From Bifidobacterium animalis subsp. animalis ATCC 25527 (GTDB lineage: Bacteria; Actinomycetota; Actinomycetes; Actinomycetales; Bifidobacteriaceae), in contig NC_017834.1 of the NCBI RefSeq assembly GCF_000260715.1, positions 1,674,001-1,738,000 on the forward strand: 64,000 nt of DNA. Direction: 5' to 3'. How positions within the stretch are numbered: the stretch's first letter is position 1; each line of letters starts with the position of its first letter. The position numbers and the translations under genes were made by a program. Shown here piece by piece: positions 1 to 7,308 of this stretch. The notes beneath the pieces are model-generated. The model ran no database searches, was not told where the DNA came from, and saw only the letters and a list, made by a program, of their open reading frames with translations.

Positions 1-834
1 GAACCACACGTCGAAGTGCACGCGGAATTCCTTCATGGACTGGCGAATCTCGTCGAACATCATCGGCACCGCGCGCTTGCGGAACTCCTCACGCTGCTCG
101 GAGTCGCCTTCGCCCAGCGGCTCGCCCTTCTCGTCGGTGCCGCCGTCGATGCGCGGCAGATTGAGAATATCGATGCCTTCGGCGTTGGCCTCCACGATCA
201 CACGGCGTGCGATTTCGTCGATGTAGGCGCCCTTGTATCCGTCGACGGGCGTCGGCTCGTCGTGGGCGGCGGCCACGAGCGACTTGGCGAAGCGGTTGAT
301 CTGCTCGCCGTGGTCATTGAAGTAGTATTCGCGCACCACGGTGGCGCCATTGGCCTGGAGAATTCGGGCCATCGAATCGCCCACCGCGGCCCAGCGCGTG
401 CCACCGATGTGGATCGGGCCGGTCGGATTCGCGGAGACGAATTCCAGATTGAGCGTCTTGCCGCCCAGATGATCGTTCTTGCCGAATCGATTGCCCTCGT
501 CGAGCACCTGATCCACCACTGCGGCCGCCGATGCGGAATCGAGCGTGATGTTGATGAAACCGGGCCCTGCCACTTCGACGGCGGCGATGCCATCGGTGCC
601 GTTCAGCGCGTCGGCGAACAGTTGGGCGAGATCACGCGGTTTCATGCCCGCTTTCTTCGCCAACTGCATGGCGGCGTTCGACGCCCAGTCGCCATGCGCG
701 CGATCCTTGGGGCGCATGACGGCGAACTTGGCGGAATCCGGGAGTTCCTCGGCCGTCAACGTGCCGGCTTTGCCCTCGGAAACAAGGTTGTTGGCAATGG
801 TGAAGATCAATTCCTGTAGCGCTTCTGGACTCAT
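1..834 (-). CDS. argS: Arginyl-tRNA synthetase, N-terminal part (cut by window edge)
   Basis: This charges tRNA-Arg with arginine in the cytoplasm. Translating the minus strand from the ATG at 834 gives MSPEALQELIF, then an ArgS-type N-terminal additional domain, then the class I ATP-binding site as NPTGPIHIGGTRW (HIGG replacing the usual HIGH, common in ArgS) near residue 135. The reading frame is open to base 1, so roughly the last half of the enzyme, including the KMSKS loop and anticodon-binding domain, lies outside the window. The start is supported by a TAGACT hexamer seven bases upstream with no ribosome-binding site, suggesting a leaderless mRNA. It is unusual only in lying beside the CCCGTA repeat array. 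Confidence 0.95.
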   Translation of the reverse strand, partial: MSPEALQELIFTIANNLVSEGKAGTLTAEELPDSAKFAVMRPKDRAHGDWASNAAMQLAKKAGMKPRDLAQLFADALNGTDGIAAVEVAGPGFINITLDSASAAAVVDQVLDEGNRFGKNDHLGGKTLNLEFVSANPTGPIHIGGTRWAAVGDSMARILQANGATVVREYYFNDHGEQINRFAKSLVAAAHDEPTPVDGYKGAYIDEIARRVIVEANAEGIDILNLPRIDGGTDEKGEPLGEGDSEQREEFRKRAVPMMFDEIRQSMKEFRVHFDVWF

Positions 835-841
835 TCCAACA

Positions 842-847
842 AGTCTA
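842..847 (-). promoter_or_regulatory. Probable -10 element of argS (leaderless type)
   Basis: TAGACT on the minus strand, separated from the argS ATG by seven bases (835-841). Initiation 6-7 bases downstream would place the first transcribed base at or next to the A of the start codon. No convincing -35 box is visible. Confidence 0.5.
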
Positions 848-910
848 CCGGCAACGGCGACAGATTCCCGTTGTTCGTATGCCACGACCATGGGTATTAT
901 CGCTTATCCT

Positions 911-1185
911 CTTACGGGATAAGATTCTCTGTTAAGGGCTACCAATTCCCTTACGGGCTAGGATTTTCTGTTACGGGATAGGGAAAACCCTCATCATCGC
1001 ACGCAAAACAATATAAAACCATTGATATTCCATGGATTCCAACGGTCGAATACCTGTGCAGCCCTATCCCGTAACAGAAAATCCTATCCCGTAGCCAAAA
1101 TCCTAGCCCGTAAGGGAATTGGTAGCCCGTACGAGGATTGCTGGCCCGTAAGAGGAATCCCCCTATGGGAATCAGCGCGTAAAGG
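911..1185. repeat. Facing arrays of ~19-20 bp CCCGTA/TACGGG units (large imperfect inverted repeat)
   Basis: This fills most of the gene-free stretch between argS and the GH30 gene. On the left, TACGGG (once TAAGGG) occurs at 913, 933, 952 and 972. On the right, CCCGTA occurs at 1068, 1088, 1107, 1126 and 1145, so the spacing is 19-20 bp. The sequence between cores is also related: units read like ATCCTAGCCCGTAAGGGA or CAGAAAATCCTATCCCGTA. The left array is the reverse complement of the right one, around an A/T-rich centre near 980-1060. There is no spacer diversity as in a CRISPR and no coding potential. It could be a protein-binding iteron array, a decayed mobile repeat or a very large RNA hairpin. 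Confidence 0.8.
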
Positions 1186-1198
1186 AGTTAACGGGAAA

Positions 1199-2629
1199 TC
1201 ACCGGCGGAGCACGGTGGTCAGCGATCGGGAGGGCAGGCGCACCCCGATCCCGCTGTCATCCACTTCGCATTGCACCCATATGGATTCCGCACGCTCGTT
1301 GGCGAGAACCGCAACCAGCGTGCCGGTCGGAGTGAGGAAGGCGGCGGCACGCACTCCTTGCGCATGGTCGAGCGCGCATTCCACGCAATGTGAGCCAATC
1401 GGCACGTATTTGGAGAAGTGGCCGAGCGCGTAGTAGTCTGCATTGCGGCGTATCGAACCGTCGTCACGCACGGTGATCAGACCGCGGTTCTCGGAATGCC
1501 GGCGATCGTTGCGCAGGTAGTAGTAGTCGGGACCGCCGTGCTCGTCGAGCGCGATGTTCCACAACACGGCGCTCCTCGCCCAGTTGTTCATCATGTCAAT
1601 GACCGCCGTGCCTAGCGAGAGCAGCGCGGGTGTGAAATTGCGTGGTCCCCAGTCGCCGCCGCTCGCCTCGGTCACCCAGATGCCCTTGTTCGGAAACGCG
1701 TCGTGAATGCGAGACATCGTGCGCGCGGATCCGCCGTAATAATGCCATGCGGAGCCGGCGCAGGCAGCGAGTGCGGCGGAATCGGCGTACATGTCTCGCA
1801 CGAAGGCGCCGTCCGGGTAATGGTCGGTGGAGTAGTTGTGGTCCCAGCACAGAATGCGCGTGCCGTCCAATCCGGCGTGGTCGAGCATGGGGCGCAGATG
1901 GCGCGCGACGAACTCTGCCTGCTCGCGCGGGGTCATTGCCATCGATGGCCATCGCGACTGCGGGTAGTCGGGTTCGTTCGTCACGGTGAGCGCGAACAGC
2001 GGCAGTCCGCGTTGCGCATACAATCGTGCAAAACCGGTGATATAGCGCGCATAGGCGGCATACATGCCGCGCCGCAGATGGCCGGTGATCCGCGTGTAGC
2101 GCCGTTTGCCGAGCACGCTGAGATTCGTTTTCATCCACCATGGCGCGCTCCACGGGCTCGCCATAATGTTGAGCGCATGCGATTGCGTGGCGAGCGCACA
2201 GTTGTTCGCGGCCTCGACCATGGGCAACACGCGCTCCATCTCGGGCGTGAAATTGAGGGAGCTGAGCTTGCGGTCGGGGAATCTGCGCACGAAGCGGTAC
2301 GGCGCGCTCACATGGTCGCTCGGGCCGATTGGCTGACGGAGCATCGAGATGCCTATGCCGTCGCGCGGGCTGAACAGATCGCGGATGCATCGCTCTTTGT
2401 CTGTGACGCGATTGTGCCACAGCCAGCTCGTCGCCTCGGTGATCGATGCGCCGAAGCCGTCGATGGGCTGGCGCACGCGAGTCGTGTCGATGCTGAGCGT
2501 GGGGGCGCTGGCGTGTGCCGTGCTCTCCGGAGTGCGTCCCACACGCAAACAGGCATTCCCAAGCGGCGCGAACGCGGCGGCGAGCGTGGTGCCCTGCGCA
2601 TTCGCGTATGTTGAGAATGCCTGAATCAT
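1199..2629 (-). CDS. Glycoside hydrolase family 30 protein (glucosylceramidase/beta-glycosidase-like)
   Basis: A 476-residue retaining beta-glycosidase. GH30 hallmarks are present: the N-terminal beta-strand motif QPIDGFGASITEATSW near residue 60, the acid/base region LTVTNEPDYPQS near 215, the nucleophile strand GIWVTEASGGDW near 320, and a C-terminal beta-sandwich that completes the fold. Length fits the family (about 450-500). No signal peptide is visible, so it probably acts in the cytoplasm on an imported beta-linked glycoside. The substrate (beta-1,6-glucoside, beta-glucosylceramide or beta-xyloside) cannot be read from sequence. The ATG is preceded by TAGACT and six bases, suggesting leaderless translation. 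Its 3' end abuts the CCCGTA array. Confidence 0.88.
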   Translation of the reverse strand: MIQAFSTYANAQGTTLAAAFAPLGNACLRVGRTPESTAHASAPTLSIDTTRVRQPIDGFGASITEATSWLWHNRVTDKERCIRDLFSPRDGIGISMLRQPIGPSDHVSAPYRFVRRFPDRKLSSLNFTPEMERVLPMVEAANNCALATQSHALNIMASPWSAPWWMKTNLSVLGKRRYTRITGHLRRGMYAAYARYITGFARLYAQRGLPLFALTVTNEPDYPQSRWPSMAMTPREQAEFVARHLRPMLDHAGLDGTRILCWDHNYSTDHYPDGAFVRDMYADSAALAACAGSAWHYYGGSARTMSRIHDAFPNKGIWVTEASGGDWGPRNFTPALLSLGTAVIDMMNNWARSAVLWNIALDEHGGPDYYYLRNDRRHSENRGLITVRDDGSIRRNADYYALGHFSKYVPIGSHCVECALDHAQGVRAAAFLTPTGTLVAVLANERAESIWVQCEVDDSGIGVRLPSRSLTTVLRR

Positions 2630-2635
2630 AGCCCC

Positions 2636-2641
2636 AGTCTA
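2636..2641 (-). promoter_or_regulatory. Probable -10 element of the GH30 gene (leaderless type)
   Basis: TAGACT on the minus strand, then GGGGCT, then ATG. The same arrangement with nearly the same spacer (TGGGGCT) precedes gatC. Confidence 0.5.
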
Positions 2642-2696
2642 GCGCTGCGAGAAACGGCATGCGCAGCCGTGCGCCGACGGCGGGGCAAACGTGGCG

Positions 2697-3095
2697 TCAG
2701 TTCTGCGGGCAGACCGCTATGACGTCGATCTCGACGAGCGCCCCCTTGGGGATCATGTTGTTGCCGAACGCCACTCGTGCGGGCTTGACCGTGCCGGTGA
2801 ACACTTTCGCATACTCGGTGTCGACCTCTTTGAAATCCTCCACATTGCGCAGGTAGATCGTGGCGCGGCAGACGTGCTCGATACCGCATCCGGCTGCATC
2901 GAGGATCGCCTTGATGTTCTTGAGCGCGCGTGCCGCCTGGCTGGCTGCGGTGACACCGTCGAGGTCGCCGGTGGACGGGTCGATGCCGAGCTGGCCGGAG
3001 ACGAACACGAATCCGTTCGCCTTGACGGCCTGGCTGTATGCGCCGAGCGCGGACGGCGCTTCCGTGGTTGCCACTGCCTGCAGATTCTCGTACAT
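2697..3095 (-). CDS. ridA: RidA family reactive-intermediate deaminase
   Basis: A small (132-residue) cytosolic YjgF/YER057c/UK114 protein that hydrolyses reactive enamine/imine intermediates produced by PLP enzymes. Family motifs are clear: APSALGAYSQAVKANGFVFVSGQ, GDLDGVTAASQAARALKNI, and the C-terminal KPARVAFGNNMIPKGALVEIDVIA; the active-site Arg aligns with the R of KPARVAF. The start at 3095 (MYENLQAVATTEAP) is chosen because GAAAGGA lies just upstream; the longer frame to 3155 adds 20 residues without family similarity. It lies 67 bp upstream of the GH30 gene in the same direction and could be co-transcribed with it. Confidence 0.93.
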   Translation of the reverse strand: MYENLQAVATTEAPSALGAYSQAVKANGFVFVSGQLGIDPSTGDLDGVTAASQAARALKNIKAILDAAGCGIEHVCRATIYLRNVEDFKEVDTEYAKVFTGTVKPARVAFGNNMIPKGALVEIDVIAVCPQN

Positions 3096-3224
3096 GATGT
3101 TCCTTTCGCTCGCTGGCGTGAATCTATGCTCTGGTTTAGCACCTCGAGTGTGCACGTGGGCTCATGTTTCATATTGCAGACTACTTGCGGCGGCCCAGGC
3201 CGCTTCCCCACTGCCCTACGCGAA

Positions 3225-3240
3225 TGTTTCACGTGAAAGA
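3225..3240. promoter_or_regulatory. parS-like palindrome (ParB-binding site candidate)
   Basis: TGTTTCACGTGAAAGA differs from the classical bacterial parS consensus TGTTTCACGTGAAACA at a single base. It lies in the intergenic gap between ridA and the truncated permease, not in coding DNA. ParB/Noc-type proteins bind this 16-mer during chromosome segregation. One site alone does not establish function. Confidence 0.6.
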
Positions 3241-3289
3241 TTGGGGAACCACGCATCTTCGATGTTCTGCGGATTGCGGATATGGAAGA

Positions 3290-3321
3290 GGCCGGGGTGC
3301 AGAATGAACTGCACCCCGGCC
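3290..3321 (-). terminator. Hairpin downstream of permease remnant
   Basis: A 12-bp perfect stem (GGCCGGGGTGCA with TGCACCCCGGCC) and an 8-nt loop, about 20 bp beyond the permease stop codon. Confidence 0.7.
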
Positions 3322-3341
3322 GTATGAGAGGAGGGAACGAA

Positions 3342-4040
3342 TCAGCCCTTCACGGCACCGGCCATGATGCCGGAGACCAGTTGCTTGCCGGCGAAGAAGA
3401 ACAGCAGCAACAGCGGGGCGGTGGTGAGCACGACGCCTGACATCACGATTGTATAGTCGGTGAAGTAGGCACCCTTGAGCGTTGCGGCCGCCACGGTGAG
3501 CATCTTGTTCTTGTTCGGACCGAGAATGAGCATGGGCCAGAAGTAGTTGGTCCACTGGGCAATGAAGGTGAAGAGGAACAGCATCGCGGCCGCCGGGCGT
3601 GCGGCGGGGATGGCTACGTGCAGGAAGGTGCAGAACATGGAGCACCCGTCCACGCGAGCGGCCTCGATGAGTTCGTAGGGCAGTGCATCGCCGATGTACT
3701 GGGTCATCCAGAACACGCCGAATGCGCTGACCAGTCCGGGGATGATCACGGCCCACAGCGAGCCGAACAGGCCGGCTTTGTTGGCCATGATGTACAGCGG
3801 GACGACGCTGAGCTGCTGCGGGATCGTCATCGTGGCGACGACGAGCATGAGCAGCGCGTTACGGCCGCGGAAGCGCAGTTTCGAGAACGAGTAGCCGGCG
3901 AGCGTCGAGAAGAACACGGTGGAAATCGAAACGATGGTGGCCACCAGGAAGGTGCCGCCGAGCGCCTCCCAGAACTTCATGGCACCGAAGGCGCGGGCGA
4001 TGTTCCTGAACAAGTCGGTGCCCGGAATCATCGCCGGCAT
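3342..4040 (-). pseudogene. Carbohydrate ABC transporter permease, 5'-truncated (MalG type)
   Basis: The C-terminal ~230 residues of an inner-membrane permease of the MalG/CUT1 class. Visible are four to five membrane helices and the ATPase-coupling EAA loop (GDALPYELIEAARVDGCSMFCTFLHVAIPAARP). Similarity begins around PAMIPGTDLFRNIARAFG; upstream the frame runs into reverse-strand GH94 sequence, so the first helix and native start are missing. The ATG at 4178 that opens the frame lies within the GH94 fragment and is an artefact. The gene was probably one subunit of a sugar importer whose other genes were deleted in the event that joined it to the GH94 remnant. The junction lies at about 4035-4045. 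Confidence 0.8.
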
Positions 4041-4939
4041 GTTCGTGCTGTACGGCGAGCAGTATGCGCAGATTCTCGAGCAATTCGGCGAGGCCTGCGG
4101 CATGGGTGCCGACGAGGTGGCGAACGAGACCGCCGAGGTGCGCAAGGCGATCGCCGAAGTGCGTGAGACCACGCTCACCGCTGGCTGGGACGACGCCTGG
4201 TTCCGTAGGGCCTACGACGCCAACGGCAACCCGGTGGGCACGAATGAAGACAGCGAAGGCAAGATCTACATCGAACCGCAGGGCATGTGCGTGATGGCCG
4301 GCATCGGCGTCGACGACGGCAAGGCGGCCAAGGCGCTCGAATCGACGAAAGGAGCTACTCACCTGCCGCTGGGGCACCGCGATCCTCGCGCCCGTATACT
4401 CCACCTACCGCATCGAGTTGGGCGAGATCTCCTCATACCCACGCGGCTATAAGGAGAACGGCGGCATCTTCTGCCACAACCACCCGTGGATCTCCATTGC
4501 GAATGCCGAGATTAACAACAACGACGAGGCCTTCAACGTGTACAAGCGCACCTGCCCTGCCTACACCGAGGAGTATTCCGAGATTCACCGCACCGAGCCG
4601 TACGTGTACTGCCAGATGGTCGCCGGCCCCGAGGCGCCGAACCCGGGCGAGGGCAAGAACAGCTGGCTCACCGGCACCGCGGCATGGACCTTCGTGGACG
4701 TCTCCCAGCATCTGCTCGGCGTACAGCCCACATTCGACGGCCTGAAGATCGAGCCGCACCTGCCGCCCAACTTCGGCGAGCTGCATATCGAGCGCACATG
4801 GCGTGGCACACGGTACATCATCGACGTCACCCGCACCGGCGAACAGTCGCTCACCGTGGACGGCCAGCCGGTCTCCGGCACCGTTGTCCCAACCGCAGCA
4901 ACAGGAACCGAGGAGGTGCATGTAGCTCTGACAATCTGA
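4036..4939 (+). pseudogene. GH94 phosphorylase (cellobiose-phosphorylase-like), C-terminal remnant with frameshift
   Basis: Only the C-terminal third remains of an enzyme that splits beta-linked disaccharides with phosphate. Frame one runs from FVLYGEQYAQILEQFGE through YIEPQGMCVMAGIGVDDGKA. Near 4345-4365 the frame changes, and similarity continues from TAILAPVYSTYRIELGEISS through YKENGGIFCHNHPW and EIHRTEPYVYCQM to a stop at 4939. GH94 proteins are about 800 residues, so the 5' two thirds are absent and the rest is frameshifted. It abuts the truncated permease head-on, suggesting one deletion/inversion through a glucoside-use locus. Confidence 0.85.
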
Positions 4940-4966
4940 CTCTGATTTTTTCTTCTTCCACTTCCG

Positions 4967-5000
4967 CGAGGTCCGCAGGGCGCCATCCCTGCGGACCTCG
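4967..5000 (+). terminator. Hairpin terminator after GH94 remnant
   Basis: A 14-bp stem CGAGGTCCGCAGGG / CCCTGCGGACCTCG with a 6-nt loop, followed by a short T-containing tract. Confidence 0.7.
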
Positions 5001-5109
5001 TTTGCAATCCGGGTGGCCGAAATCCATGTGGCCGATTGCGTGCCCACGCCACGAGCCAAAACGAAAAAGTCTGGAATATCGGCATTTCGGTATTCCAGAC
5101 TTCTCAACA

Positions 5110-5185
5110 TGGTGGGCTCAATGGGATTCGAACCCACGGCCTTTCGCTCCGGAGGCGAACGCTCTATCCACTGAGCTATGAGCCC
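5110..5185 (-). tRNA. tRNA-Arg (anticodon CCG)
   Basis: The minus strand folds as a 76-nt cloverleaf: acceptor GGGCTCA with TGAGCCC, discriminator A, and an encoded CCA (5110-5112). The anticodon stem is CGTTCGC/GCGAAAG with loop CTCCGGA giving anticodon CCG, and the T-arm has GTTCGAATC. It reads CGG arginine codons. Confidence 0.95.
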
Positions 5186-5275
5186 ATGCCTGCACTACTT
5201 TACACGTTCGCCTGACTTTCCGCCAGCAGGCGCGTATGTAATGCGGACACCGAATGGCGGTCGCGATACGACCGA

Positions 5276-6232
5276 TCAGTACATGAGCGTGGCCAGGCGG
5301 CGACGTGCACGTGCGAGACGCTCGTCGGCGGCCTCGGGAATGAGGAAGTACTCGAGCATGCGTTCGCGAATCGGCTCCACCGCATCCGGATGAGCTGCCA
5401 GGTAGTCGAGCAGACGGTCGAAGGCATCCTGAATCTGGCCGCCGATCATATCGACGTCGGCCACGGCCAGCTGCGCGTCAAGGTCGTCCGGATTTGCCGC
5501 GGCCTTCTCGCGTGCCTCACGCACGTCCGCATTCGCGGAACGGGCAAGCAGCAGCGCCTTCGCACGCTCGCGCTTGGCGAGTTCGTCGTCCGGCTCACGT
5601 TCGAGAACCTGTTCGTAGGCGTCGGCAGCGCCCGCATAATCGCCCTCCTGGGCCAAACGGTGCGCTTCGGCGTGCTCAGGCGGCACGGCGGGTTCCTTCT
5701 GCGTGTCTTCCTTGCCGTCGTCGGCGTTCTGCAGCGTGATGTACGGCGCGGTACCGGTGACACCGGCCTGTGCCGCGACCTGCACGAGTTGCGGGAGCAC
5801 CTGCGTGGTGATCTGCGTCATTTCGTCACCTTGCGGCATGCCCTGCAGAATCGGCATTGGTCGGCCGCCAATCAGCGCGAACAACGCGGGCGCACCCTGC
5901 ACGCCGAATGCCTGCGCGATCTCGGGTTCGCGGCTCACGTCGATGCGCGCGAGCTGCAGCTTGCCGTCCATGCCGTTGACCGCGTCGCCGAGTTCGCGGG
6001 CCATGTCGAACAGGCGATTGTCGGTGGGCACCCACATGAAGATGACAATCGGGTAGGTCGCCGACGCCTGCGCCACGGCCTGGAAATTGCTCTGTGTCAC
6101 ATCGATCACATAGCCACCCGCGGCCGGTGCGCCACCTGCTTGCCCCGGCTCCGCCTTGACCTGATGCTTGAGTCCCTCGAGGTCGATGGCCCCTGCCAAT
6201 GAGATTCCCGGCTTGATTTCACGTTCCGGCAT
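5276..6232 (-). CDS. Thioredoxin-fold/TPR protein (CnoX/YbbN-like co-chaperone)
   Basis: A 318-residue cytoplasmic protein. Residues about 45-155 form a thioredoxin-like domain (YPIVIFMWVPTDNRLFDMA, LARIDVSREPEIAQAFGVQG), but the redox CxxC is replaced by VPTD, so it cannot act as a disulfide reductase. After a linker rich in D, E and K come TPR-like helical repeats (HAEAHRLAQEGDYAGAADAYEQVL and onwards). This architecture is that of CnoX/YbbN, a holdase working with DnaK or GroEL; the role here is inferred. The start at 6232 (MPEREIKPG) is preceded by AAAGGGG; the frame to 6277 has no better site. It is followed by tRNA-Arg. Confidence 0.8.
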   Translation of the reverse strand: MPEREIKPGISLAGAIDLEGLKHQVKAEPGQAGGAPAAGGYVIDVTQSNFQAVAQASATYPIVIFMWVPTDNRLFDMARELGDAVNGMDGKLQLARIDVSREPEIAQAFGVQGAPALFALIGGRPMPILQGMPQGDEMTQITTQVLPQLVQVAAQAGVTGTAPYITLQNADDGKEDTQKEPAVPPEHAEAHRLAQEGDYAGAADAYEQVLEREPDDELAKRERAKALLLARSANADVREAREKAAANPDDLDAQLAVADVDMIGGQIQDAFDRLLDYLAAHPDAVEPIRERMLEYFLIPEAADERLARARRRLATLMY

Positions 6233-6297
6233 GATGCCCCTTTCCGCGCGTGTTCGCGCGCTGTTGAACGTTTGCAATATGCGTGTGCAAAAAACTG

Positions 6298-7308
6298 TTA
6301 GATCGCCTCGACCTTGACTGGCTGGCGTTCCGCGCCCACCGCCGTGATCTTCGCGTTCGCCTTGGCCGACGGTATGTAGAGTGCGACCACGTTCACATAG
6401 GTGACGCGCATCGTGCTCGTGGCCTTCGCGTCGCCGAACAATGCCTTCTCGGAATCCGACGCCGGCTGGGACTCACGTCCCTCGCCCGCTGCGCGCGTCC
6501 ACACCGAGTTGATCTGCGCCACTACCAGATCGCCGCCGTCAGCCGCACGCATGATGCGCATCTGGCCGTCCACCGGTTCGAAGGTCTGCGTTTGCGTGCC
6601 CTTGTTGCGCTCCATGCCCTGTTGCACGGTCTGCGAAAGCGTGGCGAGCTCCTGACGCAGGTAATCGTTGTCGAAATCGCCTGCATACTGGCTCTTGTCG
6701 CCGTTCTGCAGCACGTCCGCGTAACGCTTCACCGCTTCCTTCGGCGTCATCTTGAGATTGTCGTCGTTGTCGGCGCCCATCTGCGCGCCGATCTGCGGCA
6801 CGGTGAACTTCGGCATCTGCACGCCTTGGAACAGGCGCGCGACTCCCCACAGCTTGTAATTCTGCCGTGCGCTTTCCTGATCGAACACGAGCAGGCGCTT
6901 CGACTGCTGGTCCTGCGTGGTCGTGGTGATCGTGAACACGCTGCGCGGCCATCCGCTATCGGTCGGGATGATCGTCTGTGTGATCGCATCGGGAATCTCG
7001 GTCTTCGGATCGAGATTGCCGGTTTTCTGCGCCACGGCGAGCTCGCTTCTGCGAATCTCGAGTTCCGGGCCCGACATCGCACGGTCGAGGCCGTCTGCCG
7101 ACTTTGCATTGTTGCATTGCTGGATCGCGTCGAGCAGCTTCTTGCGTATCGCTTTTTCCTGCTCGGTGGTGAGATTCGGCGACGCCGAAGCTGAGGCGGT
7201 CGCCTGCACTGGTTCCGGCAATTGCCCTTCGCATGCGCCAAGCGTCACGCACATGCACAACGCAAGGCCGGCTGCACCCAGAGAAACGGCTTTCCTATGC
7301 GTGTTCAT
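6298..7308 (-). CDS. Putative secreted lipoprotein of unknown function
   Basis: A 336-residue protein with a lipoprotein signal peptide: basic MNTHRKA, a hydrophobic stretch, and a lipobox LGAC (Cys about residue 26). The mature part starts with an A/S/T-rich linker, then a mixed alpha/beta domain without a family I recognise. Its ATG overlaps the stop codon of the gene upstream (ATGA, 7305-7308), so the two are translationally coupled and probably work together at the cell surface. Similar lipoproteins of bifidobacteria carry only hypothetical names. Confidence 0.75.
   Translation of the reverse strand: MNTHRKAVSLGAAGLALCMCVTLGACEGQLPEPVQATASASASPNLTTEQEKAIRKKLLDAIQQCNNAKSADGLDRAMSGPELEIRRSELAVAQKTGNLDPKTEIPDAITQTIIPTDSGWPRSVFTITTTTQDQQSKRLLVFDQESARQNYKLWGVARLFQGVQMPKFTVPQIGAQMGADNDDNLKMTPKEAVKRYADVLQNGDKSQYAGDFDNDYLRQELATLSQTVQQGMERNKGTQTQTFEPVDGQMRIMRAADGGDLVVAQINSVWTRAAGEGRESQPASDSEKALFGDAKATSTMRVTYVNVVALYIPSAKANAKITAVGAERQPVKVEAI

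Noticed and set aside
911..1185. Possible CRISPR array
   Set aside because: The period is 19-20 bp, inter-core sequences are related rather than unique spacers, half of the units are inverted, and no cas genes are near.
4041..4178. N-terminus of the permease frame beginning at 4178
   Set aside because: This part is the reverse strand of the GH94 fragment and encodes no permease features.
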